Below are positions 6,916 through 14,720 of a stretch of 24,442 nucleotides of DNA, one piece after another. Within the stretch, counting starts at the first letter, position 1. Every line of letters begins with the position of its first letter. Source of the DNA: TTA-H9 sp002071415 (GTDB taxonomy: Bacteria; Bacteroidota; Bacteroidia; Bacteroidales; TTA-H9); assembly GCA_035411425.1 (NCBI GenBank), contig DAONSX010000036.1, forward strand, positions 1 through 24,442, written 5' to 3'. The translations under genes were made by a program, and so were the position numbers. The notes beneath the pieces were generated by a model. It saw only the letters and a list, made by a program, of their open reading frames with translations, did no database searches and had not been told where the DNA came from.

Positions 6916-7905
6916 TTATTTTACCTCCCCAAAACGTTTAGGTTTAAAAGCTCTGTCGATTAAAGGAACAAAAGCATTCATGATTAGAATAGCGAATGAT
7001 ACTCCCTCGGGATAGGCACCAAAAACTCGTATCAAGATGGTAAACACTCCACAACCAATTCCGAAGATGATTTTACCCCATGCTGTCATAGGCGAAGTAA
7101 CCAAATCGGTGGCCATAAAAATTGCTCCAATTAATAAACCACCGGCTAATATATGAAATACAGGATCAGCATATCGATTTGGATTTACTAAGCATAGAAT
7201 TCCAGAAAAGATAAATGCTGTCAGTATAAAACTTACTGGAATATGCCAAGTAATGATTTTGCGGTAGAGCATATAAATTCCTCCAATAATCAGTGCAATG
7301 GCCGATACTTCGCCAAACGATCCTCCAATGTTACCCCATAATAAATTCGTATAAGAAGGAAGTTTGATTTGAGCTACTGTTTGCCCCATAGCCAATTGGG
7401 TCTTTAAAGTTCCTAAAGGTGTAGGGCCAGTAACTCCATCGAAATTAAATACATTGGCTCGGCTTTCGATGGGCAATGGCCAAGTAGTCATGGTTACCGG
7501 AAATGAAATCAGTAAAAACACCCTTGCGATCAAGGCGGGATTGAATAAATTTTTACCCAAGCCGCCAAAGGCCATCTTTACAATTCCAATAGCTACTAAA
7601 CTACCTATTACGACCTGCCACCAAGGTAATGAGCTGGGAACATTCATGGCTAAAAGCAGGCCTGTAACAACGGCTGAACCATCATTAACGGTAGGTTCCT
7701 GTTTCAAGACAAATTTCTGTATAAGAAATTCGAACAATACACATGAGGCTATTGATACCAGGGTTACAATGACTGCACCAATTCCAAAGAACCATACGCC
7801 TGCCAGCCATGCGGGAAGAAGTGCAATTACTACTCCCCACATGATGGATTTTATCGTCATTTCACCATGTATATGTGGTGAACCAGATACAATCAATGGA
7901 TTCAT
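6916..7905 (-). CDS. rnfD: Rnf complex subunit D (membrane, covalent FMN)
   Basis: 329 aa, polytopic membrane subunit of the NqrB/RnfD family. The opening SPHIHGEMTIKSIMW and the block GGLGKNLFNPALIARVFLL are diagnostic. The covalent FMN site is expected at Thr162 in NFDGVTGPTPLG (about 154-165). The consensus there is S/T-G-A-T, so Pro161 replaces the usual Ala. In Rnf complexes this subunit passes electrons across the membrane and contributes to the ion channel. The stop codon is 1 bp from the rnfG start, and the start lies 4 bp after rnfC. Confidence 0.94.
   Translation of the reverse strand: MNPLIVSGSPHIHGEMTIKSIMWGVVIALLPAWLAGVWFFGIGAVIVTLVSIASCVLFEFLIQKFVLKQEPTVNDGSAVVTGLLLAMNVPSSLPWWQVVIGSLVAIGIVKMAFGGLGKNLFNPALIARVFLLISFPVTMTTWPLPIESRANVFNFDGVTGPTPLGTLKTQLAMGQTVAQIKLPSYTNLLWGNIGGSFGEVSAIALIIGGIYMLYRKIITWHIPVSFILTAFIFSGILCLVNPNRYADPVFHILAGGLLIGAIFMATDLVTSPMTAWGKIIFGIGCGVFTILIRVFGAYPEGVSFAILIMNAFVPLIDRAFKPKRFGEVK
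6924..6928 (-). promoter_or_regulatory. Strong Shine-Dalgarno sequence for rnfG
   Basis: The minus strand reads GGGGAGGT with GGAGG 9 nt before the rnfG ATG. The bases also encode the last codons of rnfD. Such a strong site is unusual here because nearly all other starts in the window lack one. Confidence 0.6.
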
Positions 7906-7909
7906 ATTG

Positions 7910-9241
7910 TTATTGATTTCGAGATCGAATAATTTGATTGACTTTCAATTTTCCCAATCGGATATGGTCGAGAAGTGGTCGGGCTGAGGGACAGATATAC
8001 TGACATGAGCCACATTCAATACAATCAAGTATAGCTCCATTTTCAGCCAAGTCGAATTTTTCTACTTCTGAAACTCTTGCCAGATAATAAGGTTCGAGCC
8101 CCATAGGGCAGGCACTTACACACTGAGCGCAGCGGATACAAGGCTGAACCTTTGGTCGTAAAGACTCTTTACCGTTCAACACAAGAATACCCGAAGTTCC
8201 CTTAACAATGGGCACGTCTGCATTTAATAAGGCTTTACCCATCATAGGCCCACCTGCTATTACCTTTCCGGCCTTTTCAGGCTGCCAACCAGCCTTTTCA
8301 AGCAATGCCGAAACGGGAGTCCCTATTTTCACCAAAAAATTAGATGGATGAAGCACATTGGTTCCTGTAACCGTAACCACGCGTTCCACTAAAGGCCTGT
8401 TTTTTTGAACGGCTTGATAAACGGCAAAGGCAGTTCCAACGTTTTGAACTATGCAGCCTACTTCTATGGGAAGCTTTCCCGAAGGAACTTCTCTTCCCGT
8501 CAAGGCCTGTATGAGTTGTTTTTCACCTCCCTGAGGATACTTGACCCTTAATGGGCAAACTTCGATGCCGGGGTAAGAGCTGGCATGTTTCGAAAGAAGG
8601 TTGATGGCGTCGGGTTTATTATTTTCTATACCTATTATAGCTCTGGTAACACCCAACGCTTTCATTAGAATGCGTGTTCCAGTAATGATCTCACGAGGTT
8701 TTTCTAGCATGAGTCGATGGTCAGAGGTAAGATATGGTTCACACTCCACCCCGTTGATGATCAATAATTCGGCCTTTTTACCCTGAGGTATCATTAATTT
8801 TACATGTGTGGGAAATGTGGCACCACCCAATCCCACAACACCCATTTCTTTGACCTTTTGAATGATTGAGGCCCCCTCAAGGGTTATGTCTTCTTTTAAT
8901 TCATCACTCAAATTCACACTTGCATTCCATTCGCTTCCGGTAACCTCTATAAAAATGGCTGGCTTGCGGTATCCCGAAACATCGATGAAATCATCGATGT
9001 TTTCAATTTTGCCCGAAACGGGGGAATGAAGATAAGAAGAAATAAATGATTCTCCTGTAGCCAAAATATCACCTGCCTTTACTTCATCCCCTTTCTTTAC
9101 GACGGGTTTTGAAGGAGCTCCCAAGCTCTGGCTCAATGGAACGAAAATTTTTTGGGGGGGATCAATGGGCTGAATGGGACTATTTGCCGAAAATTTGTTT
9201 TCGTGTGGATGTACACCACCTTTTTTGAATGTCTTCAACAT
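7910..9241 (-). CDS. rnfC: Rnf complex subunit C (NADH/FMN and [4Fe-4S])
   Basis: 443 aa soluble subunit that docks on the cytoplasmic face and exchanges electrons with NAD(H). The N-terminal part has the RnfC opening GGVHPHENK. GLGGATFPTHVK (137-148) is the glycine-rich nucleotide/FMN-binding loop shared with complex I NuoF, followed by INGVECEPYLTSDHR. Two [4Fe-4S] ferredoxin motifs follow: Cys368, 371, 374, 378 and Cys407, 410, 413, 417. The long C-terminal extension of enterobacterial RsxC is absent, as in other short RnfC proteins. The start is supported by AGGAG 5 nt upstream (9247-9251). It lies 34 bp after rnfB. Confidence 0.96.
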   Translation of the reverse strand: MLKTFKKGGVHPHENKFSANSPIQPIDPPQKIFVPLSQSLGAPSKPVVKKGDEVKAGDILATGESFISSYLHSPVSGKIENIDDFIDVSGYRKPAIFIEVTGSEWNASVNLSDELKEDITLEGASIIQKVKEMGVVGLGGATFPTHVKLMIPQGKKAELLIINGVECEPYLTSDHRLMLEKPREIITGTRILMKALGVTRAIIGIENNKPDAINLLSKHASSYPGIEVCPLRVKYPQGGEKQLIQALTGREVPSGKLPIEVGCIVQNVGTAFAVYQAVQKNRPLVERVVTVTGTNVLHPSNFLVKIGTPVSALLEKAGWQPEKAGKVIAGGPMMGKALLNADVPIVKGTSGILVLNGKESLRPKVQPCIRCAQCVSACPMGLEPYYLARVSEVEKFDLAENGAILDCIECGSCQYICPSARPLLDHIRLGKLKVNQIIRSRNQ

Positions 9242-9246
9242 CTGAT

Positions 9247-9251
9247 CTCCT
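9247..9251 (-). promoter_or_regulatory. Shine-Dalgarno sequence for rnfC
   Basis: The minus strand reads TAGGAGATCAG directly before the rnfC ATG, with AGGAG spaced 5 nt. It supports the chosen start and is one of three clear ribosome-binding sites in the operon. Confidence 0.55.
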
Positions 9252-9275
9252 ATTTTAGAGGATTGAAAATTTATA

Positions 9276-10139
9276 TCATGCTGTAATTTCTGCGGGTGAA
9301 TCGGATTGAGTAGTACGTTTACGCGGGGGAAAATTCACCTCGAGTATACAGTTAGTAGGACAAACTTCGACACATTTCCTGCAAAGGGTACATTTATGAG
9401 GATCGATATAGGCTAGATTATTGCTGACAGTGATGGCATCGAAGCGGCATTCCTTGACGCATTTGTTGCATCCAATGCAAGCTGCTTCACAATTTTTACG
9501 AGCAATGGCACCTTTTTCCTGATTCATGCAAGTTATAAAAATCCGTCTGTCTTTTTTCCCTTTTGGCCTCATTTCGATGATATTCCTCGGGCAGGCTTTC
9601 ACACATGCGCCACAGGCTGTGCACTTATCGTTTACTTCGGGAAGTCCGGTTTTAGGATTGATATGAATAGCATCGAAACTACACGCTCTTTCACAATCCC
9701 CTTGACCTAAGCAACCAAAGGGGCAGCCTCCTTCACCGGTAAAAGTAATATGGGCAAAGGCACAACTCTTAACTCCATCATAATGAAATTTGGAAGGACT
9801 GTTTTGAAAACTGCCGTTGCATCGTACAACAGCAATCATGGGTTGCATGGTTGGAGCCTCTAACCCTAAGATGCTTGCAATTCTTTTCATGACTTCATCG
9901 CCCCCCACAGGGCAAAACAAATTATCCAAAGAACCTGTTTTTACAATAGCTTCGGCAAAATTCCTGCAACCCGCATAGCCACAACCTCCACAATTTGCTT
10001 GCGGTAAGGCCTCTGCTACCGTATCGATGCGAGGGTCCTCTTCTACCTTGAATTTACTGGCTACCCAATAAAGTATAGCTCCAGAGCCAGCTCCTATAAC
10101 TGCTAACGTAATTACTGCATATAAAATCGATGGATTCAC
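9276..10139 (-). CDS. rnfB: Rnf complex subunit B (multi-cluster ferredoxin)
   Basis: 287 aa. A membrane anchor (about residues 5-26) is followed by the RnfB Fe-S domain NCGGCGYAGCRNFAEAI with Cys50, 53, 58 and 76. Cysteine-rich ferredoxin segments follow: around 139-153 (GCPFGCLGQGDCERAC), 173-183 (CTACGACVKAC), 217-231 (CEAACIGCNKCVKEC) and 250-264 (CTLCRKCVEVCPTNC). It is therefore the long, multi-cluster form known from anaerobes, not the roughly 190-residue enterobacterial RsxB with two clusters. RnfB accepts electrons from reduced ferredoxin and feeds the membrane subunits. The start must be GTG at 10139, because the frame closes upstream before any ATG. It is the first gene of the operon, following a promoter-like box. 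Confidence 0.95.
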   Translation of the reverse strand: MNPSILYAVITLAVIGAGSGAILYWVASKFKVEEDPRIDTVAEALPQANCGGCGYAGCRNFAEAIVKTGSLDNLFCPVGGDEVMKRIASILGLEAPTMQPMIAVVRCNGSFQNSPSKFHYDGVKSCAFAHITFTGEGGCPFGCLGQGDCERACSFDAIHINPKTGLPEVNDKCTACGACVKACPRNIIEMRPKGKKDRRIFITCMNQEKGAIARKNCEAACIGCNKCVKECRFDAITVSNNLAYIDPHKCTLCRKCVEVCPTNCILEVNFPPRKRTTQSDSPAEITA

Positions 10140-10185
10140 AGCTTTGAGATTTTTCGACCTTAGTTAGATTTCTGAATTTTCACCA

Positions 10186-10193
10186 CAAAAGTA
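10186..10193 (-). promoter_or_regulatory. Putative -7 box for the rnfBCDGEA operon
   Basis: The minus strand reads TACTTTTG, an exact TAnnTTTG match, about 46 nt upstream of the rnfB GTG, within the 292-bp gap between rseC and rnfB. No TTTG -33 box is seen at 19-21 nt. It suggests rnf can be transcribed apart from rseC. The rest of the gap is AT-rich with no ORF. Confidence 0.42.
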
Positions 10194-10431
10194 TAAAACC
10201 CTGAAGATTCATTGTTTTAAGATGTCTTCTACTAAAAAATATTATCTTTATAGTAAATGACTGATTATCAATATAAAATTTCCTGAACACCGATTGTTTA
10301 CATATTAGCCTAAGTCCTGATTTACTTTATTTTAACAAACTTTCTTTAAATTCTTTCTAAATTACAGATATTTCTTAAGTATTCCTCAAAATGCAGGAAA
10401 GAAAACATGAAATGTTGTAAAATAATTCATT

Positions 10432-10851
10432 TTATTCCAATGGATGAACTTTAAACGAAAATTTTTTGTGCATCCAGTTTCTTAGTATAAATAAAACCAA
10501 ATAATAGGGAATGAGGCTTAAAATAGAACCCAGACCTGCGTATAGTTCATTGTGGGTCAGGAAATAAAGGAGGGAGAATGCAACCACTAAAACGATGAAT
10601 GGTATCACATAGCCCCATAATACTGCTGTAGAACCTTCTGATTCTTTTATTTCGACAACGACTCTCTGCCCTTGATGATATTCTTGGAAATCGGGAACCG
10701 ATACATCGATGATTTTCTCGGTCATTTCACTTATACTGCAAACTCCTTTTGCATGACAGGCTGAGCAAGCCGATTGCGAAATAATAGTTACCTGAATCCC
10801 TTCAGGGGCTACTCGAGTTACAATCCCTTCATGGCTTATGGTTGATGACAT
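10432..10851 (-). CDS. rseC: RseC/MucC family membrane protein (SoxR-reducing-system type)
   Basis: 139 aa. The N-terminal domain carries the RseC-type cysteine cluster Cys29, Cys32 and Cys38 (SACSACHAKGVCS) after the opening HEGIVTRVAPEGIQVTI. Two membrane segments follow (about 78-98 and 103-123), and the tail is basic. In Escherichia coli RseC works with the Rsx (Rnf) complex to keep SoxR reduced, and it affects sigma-E. In Bacteroidota an rseC-like gene often precedes rnfB, as here, so a role in Rnf assembly or electron delivery is likely. That link is inferred from context. The 292-bp spacing to rnfB is larger than the operon's internal gaps. Confidence 0.85.
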   Translation of the reverse strand: MSSTISHEGIVTRVAPEGIQVTIISQSACSACHAKGVCSISEMTEKIIDVSVPDFQEYHQGQRVVVEIKESEGSTAVLWGYVIPFIVLVVAFSLLYFLTHNELYAGLGSILSLIPYYLVLFILRNWMHKKFSFKVHPLE

Positions 10852-10867
10852 ATAAATTTTAATTATG

Positions 10868-10875
10868 CAAAATTA
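10868..10875 (-). promoter_or_regulatory. Putative -7 box of the rseC promoter
   Basis: The minus strand reads TAATTTTG (TAnnTTTG), 16 nt upstream of the rseC ATG. No convincing -33 element is visible. Confidence 0.38.
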
Positions 10876-11128
10876 GTCCTATATTTATCTCCTTTCTCTT
10901 AGTTTTATAGGAAGTTCGACGAATTAGGTATAAAAATTGAATAAAAAGCCATCCTCTTCCTAAAAAATTCAAAAAGGCAAAGCATGTGGAAGGTTCGAAA
11001 GAGATCGAAATTTCGAACGAAGCCATTTTGCGGGAAGGGATAGAAAAGATATTTTAATGCATCGAAAGATGCGAGTTTAAAGACTGAACCGGTAAAAATA
11101 ATTACGGCAATATTGGAAGTGGGTATGA
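10876..11128. other. Gene-free stretch, possibly decayed 5' part of the ferritin-like pseudogene
   Basis: No intact gene is supported. On the plus strand, protein-like pieces alternate between two frames and are broken by stops. GSKEIEISNEAILREGIEKI lies around 10991-11052, and TEPVKIITAILEVGMSIYI lies around 11077-11135 in another frame. They may be frameshifted remains of the upstream part of the neighbouring pseudogene, but I cannot assign them with confidence. A 75-residue minus-strand open frame at 10905-11132 has no recognisable features. Confidence 0.3.
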
Positions 11129-11489
11129 GCATTTACATTATCTCTCAACTCATTTTCACCCTTTTGCCAAATCTCCGAATTTTTAAAACCCGAAGTTATT
11201 TCCACCAATAAGGAAGAAGATTTAGCCATGAAGGTTCTGAATGAAGAATTCAAGAAAGAGATAACTGCTGCCGACTATAAAGCAGCCACTATTGATGCGG
11301 CAATGGATTTCGAAATGCGAACCATAAAGATTTATTCAAGCCGTGCTAAATAGTTGGACGAGCCTCATGAAGAAGAATTGTACCGAATTCATGCTGGTTG
11401 CAGGAAAGGCCATCATGAGTTGCTCGAACGGATTAATGATGAAGTGAAAAGTACCAATATAGAATTATAACCGATTCTGGCCATTCTGA
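11129..11489 (+). pseudogene. Broken ferritin-like (rubrerythrin superfamily) protein gene
   Basis: The frame containing ATG at 11228 reads DYKAATIDAAMDFEMRTIKI then YSSRAK, a TAG stop at 11351-11353, and then LDEPHEEELYRIHAGCRKGH followed by HELLERINDEV. The pattern A-x-D-F-E, E-E-L-Y and G-H-H-E is that of a ferritin-like diiron helical bundle. The reading frame ends at 11470. However, the next frame from 11459 reads I-stop-NYNRFWPF-stop, and restoring TGG for the TAG at 11462-11464 would give IWNYNRFWPF, ending at TGA 11487-11489. That resembles the conserved Trp-Pro-Phe end of such proteins. I therefore infer at least two nonsense changes and one frameshift. The first part of the gene is not readable. 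It is the only plus-strand gene between 5127 and 16493. Confidence 0.6.
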
Positions 11490-11564
11490 AAAACTTTCAC
11501 ACTCGATTCATTCTTATTTTACTTGCCTTTGCTTGTTATCCTGATGCAGCCCTCACTGATTAGG

Positions 11565-12266
11565 CTACTCATTCTTCTGTTCCTGCAAGGTACGTGTTTT
11601 TTCGTTGATGACCCACAAAAAACGTATTGAGAACAGGTTGTGGTACTGGTCACGGGTTTTGAGGTATTCGCCATTACGATCGTAGAAATCCCGTGTGCGA
11701 ATCTTGGCAAGCGAATACGAATATCTTAGATTGATTTTTAGATTTTTATAAAGTGGTAACTTAATATCTCCAATAATATCCCAGTCATCTTTTTTATAAG
11801 GGCCATTATTTACAGAAGTAGATTCTACTTTTTTGCCATGTTCCTTTTCCGTAACGCCTATCAAACGGCCATAGCTAACACCCACGCCGGCACTTACAGT
11901 TTCCTTATCCGTAAAATGAATAAGTAAGGGTATTTCGACGTAATTCATTCTCAAATCATATTCTCCTGTCAGAATATTACCTGTGGGGAGCGTATCCACA
12001 TAAAACGCATCTTGATGAGATCCTTTCTGTGAAAGAAACGTTTCGAGGGTCACCGACCATTTTCGGGTAAAGGGCAACATTACCCCTGCTCCTATATTTG
12101 CTCCTAACTTGTGGAAGCCGTAGGTTTCATCTCCATCAACTTGGCTTAGGTTGAAGCCTCCTATAAGAATACCCCTGAATACTTGGGCTTCTGATTCTTT
12201 TGAAATGAACACCGAAAAACTAATAATTAGGATAAAGAATAACCGGGAAATTTTTTTTTGCTTCAT
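11565..12266 (-). CDS. PorT-family outer-membrane beta-barrel protein
   Basis: 233 aa from ATG at 12266. I chose this start because it opens directly into a signal peptide, MKQKKISRLF then a hydrophobic run, with cleavage after SEA at residue 27. The frame extends upstream to 12413 without a signal-like sequence. The mature part alternates glycine- and aromatic-rich strands (RGILIGGFNLSQVDGDE; WSVTLETFLSQKG; MNYVEIPLLIHFTDKETVSA; LKINLRYSYSLAKIR) and is typical of the eight-stranded PorT / OMP_b-brl_2 family. These barrels sit in the outer membrane. PorT itself supports type IX secretion, but most homologues are uncharacterised, so I do not claim that role. The C-terminus is hydrophilic and lacks the usual terminal aromatic residue. 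Confidence 0.75.
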   Translation of the reverse strand: MKQKKISRLFFILIISFSVFISKESEAQVFRGILIGGFNLSQVDGDETYGFHKLGANIGAGVMLPFTRKWSVTLETFLSQKGSHQDAFYVDTLPTGNILTGEYDLRMNYVEIPLLIHFTDKETVSAGVGVSYGRLIGVTEKEHGKKVESTSVNNGPYKKDDWDIIGDIKLPLYKNLKINLRYSYSLAKIRTRDFYDRNGEYLKTRDQYHNLFSIRFLWVINEKTRTLQEQKNE

Positions 12267-12357
12267 AGAAAGACGGCTTTGATAGCAACAAATTTTATTA
12301 GTGATGTAGCGAAAATTTTTGCAATCGAGTTGTTCGTTCGACGAATAAATTCGTTGG

Positions 12358-12365
12358 CAAAAGTA
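12358..12365 (-). promoter_or_regulatory. Putative -7 box of the beta-barrel gene promoter
   Basis: The minus strand reads TACTTTTG (TAnnTTTG). A partial -33 element, TTTC, lies 21 nt upstream. The leader to the ATG at 12266 would be roughly 85-90 nt. This supports the shorter start, because the 5' end of the longer frame lies upstream of this box. Confidence 0.4.
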
Positions 12366-12425
12366 CCGAATTAAAACCATTAGGCCGAAAGATAAAAACA
12401 GATGAAGAAGCAATGGAGATATAAA

Positions 12426-14558
12426 TTACACATCTTTCATACTCATGCTAATACGGCTTCTGGCAACATCGACCTCCAGTACTTTTACCTTTACTTTTTG
12501 ATTGAGACGAACTACCTGTGAAGGATCACTGACATAATTCTTGCTCAATTGACTGATATGTACCAGCCCGTTCTGATGCACTCCAATATCTACGAAAACA
12601 CCGAAGCGAGTAATATTTGTAACAATACCAGGCAAAATCATTCCTACTGTCAAGTCTTCAATTTGATGAACGTTTTTATCGAATTCGAAAAAATCAAAGT
12701 TTACACGGGGATCGCGGCCAGGTTTAGCAAGTTCCTTCATAATATCGGTGAGAGTTGGGATGCCACATTTTTCTGTCACAAAATCCTCAATATTGATACT
12801 TTGTTGAAGTTCTTTATTTTGGATGAGTTCATTGACACTCACTCCAAGTTTTGCTGCCATTGCCTCGACCATGGGATAGCTTTCGGGGTGAACGGCACTG
12901 GTATCGAGAGGGTTGGGTGCATCGGGAATACGTAGAAATCCTGCTGACTGTTCGAAGGCTTTTGCTCCCAATCTTGGCACTTCAAGCAGTTGCTGTCGCG
13001 AGGGAAATGGACCATTCTCCTTTCTGTATTCAATAATATTTTTGGCTAAAACGGGTCCAATTCCCGAAATGTAGGTCAGCAATTCCTTACTTGCATGGTT
13101 TACATCGACTCCAACGCTGTTTACGCAGCTTTCTACCACATCATGCAAGGATTCCTGAAGCATTTTTTGGTCGACATCGTGTTGATACTGTCCCACTCCA
13201 ATAGATTTGGGATCGATCTTCACCAGTTCTGCCAGAGGATCGATAAGCCTGCGGCCAATAGAGACTGCGCCTCTCACGGTGACATCATAATCGGGAAATT
13301 CTTCACGGGCAATATCAGAAACCGAGTAAATTGAAGCTCCGGCTTCATTCACCACAATTGCGATAATATCTTTTTCGAAGGGGATGTGGCGGATGAATCT
13401 TTCGGTTTCGCGGCCCGCAGTTCCATTACCAATGGCTATAGCATCAATTTTATAGGCATTCACCAGATTCTTGATCTTGTGCATGCTTTCTTTTACCTTG
13501 TTTTCGGGAGGATGAGGATAGATGGTTTCGTTGTGTAAAAGATTGCCATGCTGATCGAGGCAAACCACCTTACATCCCGTTCGAAAACCCGGATCTATTG
13601 CCAGAACGTTTTTCCCTCTTAATGGAGGTGCAAGTAACAATTGGCGTAAGTTTTCCGAAAAAACCCCGATGGCTTCAATATCAGCCTTAAGTTTTAATTC
13701 CGAGCGGATTTCGGTTTCGAGTGAAGGTTGCAAAAGACGCTTATAAGCATCGTATAAAGCCAAGCGGACCTGAGCCGATGACATGTTTCTCGCCTTCATA
13801 TAAATTCTTTCGATTATTTCGAGTGCCTTAGCCAGAGAGGGTTGAATCTCCACTTTCAGGTATCCTTCGGCTTCACCTCGTAAAATCGCCATCAAACGAT
13901 GCGAAGTAATCCTTCTCACTTCTTCTTCCCAATGAAACCATGAACGGTATTTTTGCGCTTCCTCGTCCTTACCTTTCACCAAGCGTGAAGCAATTACTGC
14001 TTCACTTCGAAATAACCTGCGCAATCTCTGACGTACCACTGCATCCTGATTTACCCATTCGGCAATGACATCGCGAGCTCCCTGCAATGCCTCATCTTCA
14101 TTTTCGACTCCCTTTTCAACATCGATAAACCTTTTTGCCAACCTTAATATATCCTCTTCTTTTTGTGCCAGTATGATTTTTGCCAATGGTTCTAACCCTT
14201 TTTCGATAGCCATGCTGGCTCTGGTTTTTCGTTTGGGACGAAAAGGCAGATATAGGTCTTCGATTTCAGTTAAAGTGGTAGCCCTGCGAAGTGCTTGTTC
14301 CAGCTCTTCAGTCAGTTTCCCTTGTTCTCTTACCGAATGAATTACCGAGTCACGTCGTTTTTCAAGTTCGGTAAGCTGTTTGAGCCTGTCGCGTATGGCA
14401 ATAATACTCAGTTCGTTAAGACTGCCCGTAAGTTCTTTCCTGTAACGCGCAATGAAAGGAATGCTGGCTCCTTCCTGAAGCAGGTTGATGACGTTTTCAA
14501 CCTGTTGTTCAGTTAAATTCAATTCTTTAGCAATCAATCGAGAAAGGGGTGAAGGCAT
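12426..14558 (-). CDS. Tex-family RNA-binding transcription accessory protein
   Basis: 710 aa, the usual Tex length. Order of parts: N-terminal Tex helical domain (MPSPLSRLIAKEL; GASIPFIARYRKELTGSL at about 30-46; DLYLPFRPKRKTRA at about 101-114), a YqgF/RNase H-like domain beginning at NVLAIDPGFRTGCK (about 317-330), helix-hairpin-helix repeats (LTYISGIGPVLAKNII and LLEVPRLGAKAFEQSAGFL), and a C-terminal S1 domain of about 70 residues (GIVTNITRFGVFVDIG through RISMSMKD). Tex binds nucleic acids through S1 and influences transcription in several bacteria; its exact role here is unknown. The stop lies 159 bp upstream of the beta-barrel gene's start on the same strand. Confidence 0.93.
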   Translation of the reverse strand: MPSPLSRLIAKELNLTEQQVENVINLLQEGASIPFIARYRKELTGSLNELSIIAIRDRLKQLTELEKRRDSVIHSVREQGKLTEELEQALRRATTLTEIEDLYLPFRPKRKTRASMAIEKGLEPLAKIILAQKEEDILRLAKRFIDVEKGVENEDEALQGARDVIAEWVNQDAVVRQRLRRLFRSEAVIASRLVKGKDEEAQKYRSWFHWEEEVRRITSHRLMAILRGEAEGYLKVEIQPSLAKALEIIERIYMKARNMSSAQVRLALYDAYKRLLQPSLETEIRSELKLKADIEAIGVFSENLRQLLLAPPLRGKNVLAIDPGFRTGCKVVCLDQHGNLLHNETIYPHPPENKVKESMHKIKNLVNAYKIDAIAIGNGTAGRETERFIRHIPFEKDIIAIVVNEAGASIYSVSDIAREEFPDYDVTVRGAVSIGRRLIDPLAELVKIDPKSIGVGQYQHDVDQKMLQESLHDVVESCVNSVGVDVNHASKELLTYISGIGPVLAKNIIEYRKENGPFPSRQQLLEVPRLGAKAFEQSAGFLRIPDAPNPLDTSAVHPESYPMVEAMAAKLGVSVNELIQNKELQQSINIEDFVTEKCGIPTLTDIMKELAKPGRDPRVNFDFFEFDKNVHQIEDLTVGMILPGIVTNITRFGVFVDIGVHQNGLVHISQLSKNYVSDPSQVVRLNQKVKVKVLEVDVARSRISMSMKDV

Positions 14559-14573
14559 TTTTCCTATTTTTTA

Positions 14574-14581
14574 CAAAGATA
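14574..14581 (-). promoter_or_regulatory. Putative -7 box of the tex-like gene promoter
   Basis: The minus strand reads TATCTTTG (TAnnTTTG) 15 nt before the ATG, implying a very short leader. A partial TTTC -33 element lies 18 nt upstream. Confidence 0.38.
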
Positions 14582-14720
14582 GTCTCCTTGATTTTAACAG
14601 AAATTCGTTGACTTTTTGGAGTTATTTTCAATCGAAAAAAATTATTATCCAAAAGGAAATAAACCAGTTTTCGAGTTTTACACGACATTCTTCAAGATGA
14701 TGCCTTCTCGTGCTAAAAAA

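Noticed and set aside
7454..7987. 177-residue plus-strand open frame antisense to rnfD and rnfC
   Set aside because: Antisense shadow of well-conserved Rnf genes; composition rich in Thr, Pro and Ile without motifs.
10905..11132. 75-residue open frame on the minus strand
   Set aside because: No recognisable domain, leader or conserved motif; Phe-rich composition typical of antisense frames. It faces plus-strand fragments that look like decayed coding sequence.
12267..12413. Longer start for the beta-barrel gene
   Set aside because: The extension is not signal-like, runs through a TAnnTTTG promoter box, and would bury the clear signal peptide at MKQKKISRLF.
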